This document shows, in pieces, positions 1 to 5,699 of a stretch of 6,484 nt of DNA. The notes under the pieces were generated by a model. That model did no database searches. It was not told the origin of the DNA and saw only the letters and a list, made by a program, of their open reading frames with translations. The translations under genes and the position numbers were made by a program. Each line of letters starts with the position of its first letter. Positions within the stretch are counted from its first letter, which is position 1. Source of the DNA: Deltaproteobacteria bacterium (GTDB taxonomy: Bacteria > Desulfobacterota > DSM-4660 > Desulfatiglandales > B25-G16). Location: NCBI GenBank assembly GCA_019308645.1, contig JAFDHR010000132.1:686-7169 (forward strand). Direction: 5' to 3'.

Positions 1-1
1 G

Positions 2-976
2 CATGAAATTGCCTGTTTCATTACAGCGAAAGCGGCACCGGAATATACGCGTAATGAAAGCGATTTTCAGGAACTTGCCAAACAACTTCATGCTTCATTT
101 TTGTTGACAAATACGCTTGATCGACCTGAAATCGAAGAATTATGCAAATATTTGGATATCGGTGTAAGTATAAATTGGATATCAATGGTGACACAAAGGC
201 ATATAGATTTGTTTCGTTTAGGTATCTTAAATTCACATCATGGCGACCTGCCTAAATATCGAGGGAATGCCTGTTCAAATTGGGCGATTATCAACAATGA
301 GGAACAGATCACCAAGACCATTCATTTCATGGAAGGAGATAAACTTGATTGTGGAAGAATTATCTGTCAGGAACATTTTAAATTACATCAGGATACAACT
401 ATAACCGATGTTTATAAATGGTCTGAAGAATCTACTCCAGGACTATACGCGAAAGCCTTACGGCTACTTGATGATGACAATACATTCGTTTTAAAATTTG
501 CGAATCCCAGCACCCCTGAATCGTTTCGCTGTTATCCACGGTTGCCAGAAGATGGTTTTATCAAGTGGGAACATGCCGTATCAAATATTCATAATCTGAT
601 CTGTGCAGTTTGTGCTCCGTTTTCAGGGGCCTATACCTACCATTGGTATAAAGGGGAAGTAAGAAAATTAATTGTGCTTAAGAGCCGCATTGTTCAATCT
701 GAGACCATCGATATTGCTATTCCAGGGCATGTTCTTAGAAATAATCCTGAAACTGGAGAGAGCTATGTTCAATGTGGGGATGGCATTATCGCACTGCTCA
801 AATGTCGGTATGATGATGAGCAAGAAGAATTCTCTCCAGGGAAAAGATGGCGATCAATTAGAATGCGGTTGGGCGTGAGAGTAGAAGATTGGCTTTGGGA
901 AATTAATAAGAAGATGAAAGCCGAACAAGGCGCTGCACCGGACGGCAATTCCGCTGCGCTCCATTGCCGCCGGTGA
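2..976 (+). CDS. Formyltransferase (Fmt/ArnA-like), probably sugar N-formyltransferase; 5' end missing
   Basis: The frame is open from base 2, so the start lies upstream; the TTG at 101 is internal. Visible residues cover the second half of a formyl_trans_N domain and a Fmt_C-type domain. The family's N-x-H pair is present (Asn at 230-232, His at 236-238) followed by DLPKYRG, matching the usual SLLPxYRG. The catalytic Asp lies in LDCGRII (Asp at 347-349). The C-terminal part has YPRLPEDGFIKW, a CAPFSGAYTY motif and a CGDG motif, as in Fmt and ArnA. Such enzymes pass a formyl group from 10-formyl-tetrahydrofolate to an amine. Beside an aminotransferase and a glycosyltransferase, an amino-sugar acceptor is likelier than Met-tRNA, but this is inference. 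The last 18 or so codons (after KKMK) lie inside a palindromic element and look unrelated to the family, so the natural C-terminus may have been replaced. Confidence 0.88.
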   Translation, partial: HEIACFITAKAAPEYTRNESDFQELAKQLHASFLLTNTLDRPEIEELCKYLDIGVSINWISMVTQRHIDLFRLGILNSHHGDLPKYRGNACSNWAIINNEEQITKTIHFMEGDKLDCGRIICQEHFKLHQDTTITDVYKWSEESTPGLYAKALRLLDDDNTFVLKFANPSTPESFRCYPRLPEDGFIKWEHAVSNIHNLICAVCAPFSGAYTYHWYKGEVRKLIVLKSRIVQSETIDIAIPGHVLRNNPETGESYVQCGDGIIALLKCRYDDEQEEFSPGKRWRSIRMRLGVRVEDWLWEINKKMKAEQGAAPDGNSAALHCRR

Positions 977-991
977 GCTTGGTCGATAGAT
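920..991 (+). repeat. attC-like imperfect palindrome (degenerate integron recombination site)
   Basis: The left arm 936-949 (CACCGGACGGCAAT) pairs with the right arm 963-975 (ATTGCCGCCGGTG) over 13 bp, with A942 unpaired. Outside this, GCT 932-934 pairs with AGC 976-978, with G935 bulged. The 13-base loop is 950-962. Unpaired bases on one side of a long stem are a known trait of attC sites, where they mark the strand used by IntI. The outer boxes fit loosely: GCCGAAC at 920-926 matches RYYYAAC in 6 of 7 positions, and GATAGAT at 985-991 matches GTTRRRY in 6 of 7. The total of 72 bases falls in the usual attC size range. The changed T in the GTT core suggests it is inactive. The formyltransferase stop (974-976) lies in the right arm. 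No integrase gene or second intact site is present, so a different palindromic repeat remains possible. Confidence 0.6.
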
Positions 992-1147
992 AAGAGGGAT
1001 GAAATTGAGATAAATTGGATTGCTAGTAAGCCCAGTGATGAATATAAAGAGTATGGACGGGGCAACGTTCTTTATCTGAGGAAATTGTTAGGGAAGAGGG
1101 ATCTATGGGAGGATGTGTCAATGGGCAGAAGAAATGTTGCCACCTGA
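977..1147 (+). pseudogene. Orphan coding tail, in frame with the formyltransferase past its stop
   Basis: After the TGA at 974-976 the same frame continues for 56 sense codons to a TGA at 1145-1147. The text is protein-like (for example KPSDEYKEYGRGNVLYLRK, then LLGKRDLWEDV) and has no credible start: the only ATG is six codons before the end. The terminal TGA overlaps the strong ribosome binding site of the next gene, the usual layout for the true end of an upstream operon gene. I do not recognise the family. It could be the displaced C-terminus of the formyltransferase, since removing 920-991 (24 codons) would join the two in frame. It could also be the end of a different, mostly deleted gene. 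A chance open frame of this length is possible but less likely. Confidence 0.45.
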
Positions 1148-1152
1148 GGGAG
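1146..1152 (+). promoter_or_regulatory. Shine-Dalgarno site deciding the glycosyltransferase start
   Basis: GAGGGAG lies six bases before the ATG at 1159. It supports that start over the in-frame ATG at 1105, which would add 18 residues that are Cys-rich and unlike the family. The site shares bases with the TGA at 1145-1147 that closes the preceding orphan frame, a coupling arrangement typical of operons. Confidence 0.7.
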
Positions 1153-1158
1153 CTTAGG

Positions 1159-2349
1159 ATGAAAGTACTGCATGCCCCTTTTGAAATCGCCGGGAACATG
1201 GACCGGATTACTAGGTTCCTCCGGAGCCAAAATATAGACGCAACCAGCGCCAATTATTACGACTCCTGGCTCAAGTATAAATGCGATATTAACTTGAACA
1301 TTAACAAACTCCCTGAGGAGGAGCGATTCAAGGTTATTAATGAATTTGCCCAGAGTGCGATTAATAAATATGATATATTCCATTTTCATTTTTCTCAATC
1401 GCTTTATCCAGACCTAAGAGATCTTCCGACGCTAAAACAACGAGGTAAAAAAATTATCTTTTCATTCTGGGGCAGTGACCAGAGAGGCCCGGAATGGATC
1501 TTCTACCACCAGGCAAAATTTTTAGGATACCATCCCCCTAAGCCTTATTATCTTACCCCTGATCTTTATAAAAATCATAAAATCATTAACCTTTACGCTG
1601 ACGTTATGCTGGGAGCAACATGTATTCCTCGAGGCCTCTGGATACCTGGCCAAATTGACGCTTCTGAATGGACATTGGAGGAACGGGAACAAATTATTAA
1701 GAAGAACCGCATCACCAAGGATCCACAAAAAACATACTTCCTTCACGCCCCCTCGTCAAACTGGAAGAAAGGCTCTCATTTAATTACATCCCTGCTTCAA
1801 GAGTGCAAAAAAGATGGGATGCCGATTGAGGTTTTTTACGTTAAGGAACTTCCACCTGCAGAGGCGAAACAGATATACGCTTATGCTGATTATACCATTG
1901 ATCAAGTCGGTATGGGCAGCATTGGGCTGTTTGGTATAGAAATGTTTACATGGCAGATCCCTGTCCTGTCTTATCAAACCGAGCTTTATGATCGTATTCG
2001 TAATTATCCACCTGTTATTAAAATTACAAAAGAAAATTTTCAACAGCAAATTGAAAAATGCATTGAGATGAAAAAGACTGGTGAAAATATTGTATTGGGA
2101 GAAAAGGGCCGTCAATGGTCCTTGAACAATGCAAACTTTATCAACAGTATGCCACAATACATTAATATCTATTGCGATCTGGTAGAAGGTAAAAAAGTCA
2201 AACAGTTTATCAACACATCCTGGTACGAGCAGGAGTATTTACTTCAAAGATGTGTAAAATCCTATTTTTATAAGTACATGATCGAAGAGAAGGTTTTTGA
2301 TCAGCTGCAAATAAAAATTCAGAATTACGACAAACGGCTATATACATGA
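1159..2349 (+). CDS. GT-B glycosyltransferase, group 1/GT4-like
   Basis: This 396-residue protein begins MKVLHAPFEIAGN, a normal glycosyltransferase N-terminus, at the ATG with the good ribosome binding site. The N-terminal Rossmann half shows DIFHFHFSQSL (72-82) and KKIIFSFWGSD (97-107). The C-terminal half has HAPSSNWKKG (196-205), where the Lys is the usual donor-phosphate contact, then IDQVGMGSIGLFGIEM (247-262). In that stretch Glu261 matches the second Glu of the GT4 E-x7-E motif, while the first is replaced by Gly253 and an Asp-Gln pair precedes it; to my knowledge this is a common variant in O-antigen clusters. There is no signal peptide or membrane helix, so it probably works at the cytoplasmic membrane face, adding a sugar to a lipid-linked or growing glycan. 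Donor and acceptor cannot be read from sequence. The last 50 or so residues are a lysine- and tyrosine-rich tail outside the core fold. Its TGA directly abuts the next ATG. Confidence 0.85.
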   Translation: MKVLHAPFEIAGNMDRITRFLRSQNIDATSANYYDSWLKYKCDINLNINKLPEEERFKVINEFAQSAINKYDIFHFHFSQSLYPDLRDLPTLKQRGKKIIFSFWGSDQRGPEWIFYHQAKFLGYHPPKPYYLTPDLYKNHKIINLYADVMLGATCIPRGLWIPGQIDASEWTLEEREQIIKKNRITKDPQKTYFLHAPSSNWKKGSHLITSLLQECKKDGMPIEVFYVKELPPAEAKQIYAYADYTIDQVGMGSIGLFGIEMFTWQIPVLSYQTELYDRIRNYPPVIKITKENFQQQIEKCIEMKKTGENIVLGEKGRQWSLNNANFINSMPQYINIYCDLVEGKKVKQFINTSWYEQEYLLQRCVKSYFYKYMIEEKVFDQLQIKIQNYDKRLYT

Positions 2350-3423
2350 ATGAAGAGCTTTATTACCAATTTCTTTTATTATGTTGAAATGATCAGTCAC
2401 TCAAAACCCTGGATTACGAGGGAAGACCAAAGGGCGGTGGCCCAGCAATTGAAAAGCGGAATGCTGGCCAGAGGTTTGAAAGTGAGGGAGTTCGAAGATG
2501 CGATATCAAAATACATGGGCACGCTTGGAACAGTGACCGCAGGCAGCGGCACATCTGCCCTGATGTTTGGGTTAAGAATATTGGATGTCGGACCGGGAGA
2601 TGAAGCTATTCTGCCAACTTATGTTTGTCACAGCGTCTTAGACGCGGTGAGACAGGTGGGCGCGGCGCCTGTTTTCTGCGATGTCGAAAAAAACTGGAAT
2701 ATGACCGTTGAAACTGCCGCTCCACTCGTTTCCTCAAAGACGAAAGTAATCATTGTCGTACATATCTTTGGCAACGCCGCGGATACCACTTCTTTTATGC
2801 AGCTTGGACTGCCGATTATTGAGGATTGCTGTCAAGCGTTTGGAGCAAAAACAAATGGAAAAATGGTGGGGAATATAGGATCATTCGGTGCTTTTTCATT
2901 TCACGCCACAAAGTGTATGACTACAGGTGAAGGAGGAGCATTAACAACAAATGATCCTATTTTGTTAGAGCGAATGAAAAGTCTTGCCACTGATAACAAG
3001 TCTCTTTCACCAATGAGCGATCTGCAAGCCGTGCTTGGGCTTTCGCAGATCAGTCGCTATGACGTCATGGTGGCACGCCGTCATGAAATCGCAAACCGTT
3101 ATTTTCAGGAATTTGAGGATTTAGAAATAATTGCCTCAAGAAATAACGCGCGTTCAAGCATTTATTTTCGTTATCCTGTAAAATTTCAAAATTATAACTT
3201 CGAAGATTTACAAGAGGCATATTATAAACGCGGCATCCACGTCAGACGAGGTGTTGATAAACTTCTGCATCGAGAAATGAATTTATTAGATAAAAAATTT
3301 CCCGAAGCAGCGCGTCTTTTTCAACAAACGTTGTCCATACCAATCTACCCGTCGCTAACTGAACCCGAACAGCAGAAAATAATCGAAAGCACTAAAGACA
3401 TCTTTTGTAAAAAATGCATATAG
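2350..3423 (+). CDS. DegT/DnrJ/EryC1/StrS family PLP-dependent sugar aminotransferase
   Basis: The product has fold type I aminotransferase landmarks: TAGSGTSALMFGL (63-75) cradling the PLP phosphate, IIEDCCQAFGA (156-166) with Asp159 facing the pyridine nitrogen, and FSFHATKCMTTGEGGAL (182-198) with Lys188 as the predicted Schiff-base lysine. MSDLQAVLGLSQ (222-233) and RGIHVRRG (294-301) follow. The family usually moves an amino group from glutamate to a nucleotide-linked keto-sugar; some members act as dehydratases, which require a His in place of this Lys. The start is uncertain. ATG 2350 abuts the previous stop and suits coupling, but the family normally begins near MISHSKPWITRED, which is Met14 at 2389; neither has a clear ribosome binding site. 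At 344-357 residues it is short: the loop between LATDNK and SPMSD lacks roughly 20 residues found in members such as ArnB. It overlaps the next gene by 10 bases. Confidence 0.9.
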   Translation: MKSFITNFFYYVEMISHSKPWITREDQRAVAQQLKSGMLARGLKVREFEDAISKYMGTLGTVTAGSGTSALMFGLRILDVGPGDEAILPTYVCHSVLDAVRQVGAAPVFCDVEKNWNMTVETAAPLVSSKTKVIIVVHIFGNAADTTSFMQLGLPIIEDCCQAFGAKTNGKMVGNIGSFGAFSFHATKCMTTGEGGALTTNDPILLERMKSLATDNKSLSPMSDLQAVLGLSQISRYDVMVARRHEIANRYFQEFEDLEIIASRNNARSSIYFRYPVKFQNYNFEDLQEAYYKRGIHVRRGVDKLLHREMNLLDKKFPEAARLFQQTLSIPIYPSLTEPEQQKIIESTKDIFCKKCI

Positions 3424-4484
3424 AAATATTAAGCGAAAAATATGAAGCACAATATGAGGACTTTTTACTTAAAGACTCCTTGACATTATTCTATGTTTCT
3501 AATAATTACCGAAGGCTTTTAAAGGAATTTTTAAATGAAGAAGATTGTTACTTTATCGCCCTTAATAAATGGGATGAAGTAATTGGTGTTTTACCGGCGT
3601 TTTTAAAGCGTAATGAAAAATCAGGAAACGTATTAAACTCCTTGCCGCTTTATGGGAGTAACGGATCTATCATCGAATATGAAAAAAATGAAACCGTTAA
3701 AAAAGAATTACTCCAGGCCTTTTTTAATTATGCCAGGAATCATCATTGCATCTCAGCAACTTTAATAACATCACCTTTTGATACAAATAAAACTTTTTAC
3801 GATACAAATTACTGCGCTACCTTTAACGATGAAAGAGTTGGACAGTTAACGGCCCTCCCCTCTAAATATTCGGACTTAGCAAACGACCTTATGCGGCTTT
3901 TTCATCAGAAAACCCGTAATATGATACGCAAGGCACAAAAAAGTGGTTTGGCTATCACAGACGAACCCGCTTCAAACTACATGCAGTTTTTAAGTGAAAT
4001 CCACGTTGAAAATATCAACACCATCGGCGGCATTTCTAAGCCCTGGCCGTTTTTTGAACTTATTCCTCAGATATTTGAGTATGAAGAGGATTATAAGATA
4101 TTCGTGGCCCTTAATGACGGGATGCCAATTGCCGCGCTTTTACTTTTTTATTTTAACAAAACAGTTGAATACTTTACTCCTGTAATCGTTCAGGAATATA
4201 GAGCCCTTCAGCCTCTTAGTTTGCTCATTTTTAATGCCATGCAAGAAGCAGTGGCACGAGGGTATGAATGGTGGAATTGGGGAGGTACATGGCTGACACA
4301 AGACGGGGTTTACCGATTCAAAAAACGGTGGGGCACCACGGATATGCCTTATTTTTATTACACCAGAGTATTCGATAACCAAATTCTGCATTGTTCCAAA
4401 GAAGAGCTTACTTGGCAATATCCCTATTTCTATGTGCTGCCGTTTTCACAGCTGTCAAATGAAGGAAATAATGATGAATTATAA
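3414..4484 (+). CDS. FemAB-like GNAT acyltransferase
   Basis: This 356-residue protein has the two-lobed layout of the FemAB/BioF2-like acetyltransferases (the Acetyltransf_6 type). Markers are the basic helix HQKTRNMIRKAQKSGL (164-179), YKIFVALNDGMPIAALLLF (227-245), ARGYEWWNWGG (281-291) and GVYRFKKRWGT (298-308) followed by aromatic residues, the common ending of these domains. FemAB-like proteins move aminoacyl or acyl groups onto amines, and in glycan clusters they are thought to acylate amino-sugars; here the acceptor could be the product of the preceding aminotransferase (inference). There is no signal peptide, so it is likely cytoplasmic. The ATG at 3414 lies inside the previous gene's last codons after a run of six A, with no recognisable ribosome binding site, so translation probably depends on coupling. 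This gene is AT-rich: positions 3481-3540 count to 25% GC. Confidence 0.82.
   Translation: MHIEILSEKYEAQYEDFLLKDSLTLFYVSNNYRRLLKEFLNEEDCYFIALNKWDEVIGVLPAFLKRNEKSGNVLNSLPLYGSNGSIIEYEKNETVKKELLQAFFNYARNHHCISATLITSPFDTNKTFYDTNYCATFNDERVGQLTALPSKYSDLANDLMRLFHQKTRNMIRKAQKSGLAITDEPASNYMQFLSEIHVENINTIGGISKPWPFFELIPQIFEYEEDYKIFVALNDGMPIAALLLFYFNKTVEYFTPVIVQEYRALQPLSLLIFNAMQEAVARGYEWWNWGGTWLTQDGVYRFKKRWGTTDMPYFYYTRVFDNQILHCSKEELTWQYPYFYVLPFSQLSNEGNNDEL
4462..4466 (+). promoter_or_regulatory. Shine-Dalgarno site for the sulfotransferase
   Basis: AAGGA sits 7 bases before the ATG at 4474 and 4 bases before the ATG at 4471. It lies inside the end of the acyltransferase gene. It argues against the in-frame ATG codons at 4432 and 4459, which would be upstream of or at the site. 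Confidence 0.6.
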
Positions 4485-5481
4485 AAAAATATCTTCCTTT
4501 GACGCTGACGAACGTTTACCCCAGTTCAGAAAAAAGAAAGAGCAGGAGGACATTGTTCAATTAATAAATGAGGGCTTGCAGTCTATTCAACAGATGTTTG
4601 AAAAGAACAAGACCGAATCTAACCATCAGATTCTATTGATTCTTGGAGCGCCAAGGTCTGGCACAACTTTGCTCAGTCAAATGTTAGCTTCACGATTAGA
4701 TGTGGGATATCCTTCTAACTTAATGGCACGATTCTATGAAGCGCCCGCAGTGGGGGCTTTTTTACAAGAAACATTGATTAAGAATCGTTTTCATAATTAC
4801 AAAAAGTACCAAAGTATTCATGGCACTACTCAAAGGATTGAAGAACCCCATGAATTTGGCTACTTCTGGTCTCGCCATCTGGCTGCATCTGAAGATGTTC
4901 ATGAACCTGATGATAACAGAATAAAAGAGATTGACATTAGAGATCTTAATACAGAATTACAATCAGTAGTTTCCATATTTAAAAAACCTGTTGTTTTTAA
5001 ATGCCCTTTGGGTAATTTTTTCATTCCAGTATTAAGATTAATTCCTAATATCTTCTTTATCGATTTGCAAAGAAACCTCCTTGAACTTGCCCAATCTATT
5101 TGGCGAGTTCGCCAGGAAAGGCTTGGTTCTGCCGAAAAATGGTGGTCTCTTCGGCCCAGGCATTATTACCAGTTAAAACGACTGCCTCCGGCTCAGCAAA
5201 TTGCCGGTCAAATCCTGGCTATTCGTTCTGCAATTACAAGGGGCTTATCAGATGTCGAAGAAAACCGGAAGCTGGTTATTAATTATGAAGAGCTTATTAA
5301 AGAACCCGAAGCAGTCATAGATAAAGTTATTCAAAAGCTGCTCCGACTTAAATCTCATGTCAAGAAGGTTGGAGAACCGATTTCATATTTGGGCCATTAT
5401 AATAAAAAACATTTGGGACCTGAAATTGAATCTGAAATAGAAAAGGCATTCGATCAGGCAACAGAAGTAATCAAAATTTAG
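4474..5481 (+). CDS. PAPS-dependent sulfotransferase
   Basis: Near residue 58 is the P-loop-like 5'-phosphosulfate binding motif LGAPRSGTTLLSQML (57-71). Further on is the 3'-phosphate binding region FFIDLQRNLLELAQSIW (194-210), with Arg200 and Ser208 in the expected places, and VINYEELIKEP (268-278), typical of the Sulfotransfer_1/Sulfotransfer_3 group. The EEPHEFGYFW stretch (123-132) is probably part of the acceptor side. It would move sulfate from PAPS to a hydroxyl or amine, here most likely on a sugar of the glycan made by this cluster (inference); the substrate cannot be told. At 335 residues it has normal length. There is no signal peptide or membrane segment. The start is set by the AAGGA site; MMNYKK at 4471 is equally readable and adds one residue. 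It overlaps the acyltransferase gene by 11 bases, which points to the same operon. No PAPS-making genes are in view. Confidence 0.88.
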   Translation: MNYKKISSFDADERLPQFRKKKEQEDIVQLINEGLQSIQQMFEKNKTESNHQILLILGAPRSGTTLLSQMLASRLDVGYPSNLMARFYEAPAVGAFLQETLIKNRFHNYKKYQSIHGTTQRIEEPHEFGYFWSRHLAASEDVHEPDDNRIKEIDIRDLNTELQSVVSIFKKPVVFKCPLGNFFIPVLRLIPNIFFIDLQRNLLELAQSIWRVRQERLGSAEKWWSLRPRHYYQLKRLPPAQQIAGQILAIRSAITRGLSDVEENRKLVINYEELIKEPEAVIDKVIQKLLRLKSHVKKVGEPISYLGHYNKKHLGPEIESEIEKAFDQATEVIKI

Positions 5482-5484
5482 TTT

Positions 5485-5516
5485 GAATGGCAAGGCGCTG
5501 CCGCCAGTGACCATTC
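5485..5516 (+). repeat. Hairpin after the sulfotransferase; possible collapsed attC-like relic
   Basis: GAATGG (5485-5490) pairs with CCATTC (5511-5516). Inside, GGCG (5494-5497) pairs with CGCC (5502-5505) across a CTGC loop. It starts three bases after the stop codon. Only a short, broken T run follows (CTTTGAT), so a rho-independent terminator would be weak. The inner bases also repeat both flanks of the palindrome at 920-991: CAAGGCGCTGC (5491-5501) is identical to 926-936, and TGCCGCCAGTGACC (5499-5512) matches 965-978 in 12 of 14 positions, as if the central arm had been lost. An 11-base match alone is expected by chance in a window this size. Confidence 0.35.
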
Positions 5517-5558
5517 TTTGATCCATGTTGTTTGCCTTTATACAGAAAATATCAGGTA

Positions 5559-5690
5559 ATGATAGAAGAGGACATACAGAAGAACCAGGAACGCCTTAAA
5601 GGAATAAGGTATATAGATTTTTCAAGTGGCGACTTAACTTATATCCTGATTGAAGTCATTTTAAAAGAAGACAAAAGCAAAAAATATTGA
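5559..5690 (+). CDS. Small hypothetical ORF (43 codons), doubtful
   Basis: This ATG-started frame lies in the gap between the sulfotransferase and asnB and ends 9 bases before the asnB start, in line with operon spacing. The product is small and charged, with MIEEDIQKNQERLKGIRY at the front, one hydrophobic stretch (YILIEVIL) and a lysine-rich end. CAGG is only two bases from the ATG, too close for a normal ribosome binding site. The frame is open without a start back to 5511, so it may be the tail of a deleted gene, as at 977-1147. I do not recognise a family. It may be non-coding. Confidence 0.3.
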   Translation: MIEEDIQKNQERLKGIRYIDFSSGDLTYILIEVILKEDKSKKY

Positions 5691-5699
5691 GTTAGAACC

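Noticed and set aside
170..1020. Repeat ATAAATTGGAT at 170-180 and 1010-1020, both read as INWI in the same frame
   Set aside because: Eleven-base matches are expected by chance in a window this long, and the flanking residues do not align, so it does not support a duplicated domain.
1105..1158. Upstream ATG extending the glycosyltransferase by 18 residues
   Set aside because: It also has a purine-rich stretch before it, but the extra residues are Cys-rich and unlike the family, and they overlap the orphan frame. The ATG at 1159 has a well-spaced GAGGGAG and begins with the typical family N-terminus.
1780..2157. Minus-strand open frame of 125 codons
   Set aside because: It is antisense to the glycosyltransferase C-terminal domain, has no ribosome binding site or recognisable motif, and its product reads as low-quality hydrophobic text.
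5485..5520. Rho-independent terminator for the four-gene block
   Set aside because: The hairpin is weak, with an internal loop, and is not followed by a real T run (CTTTGAT), so a terminator call is not supported.
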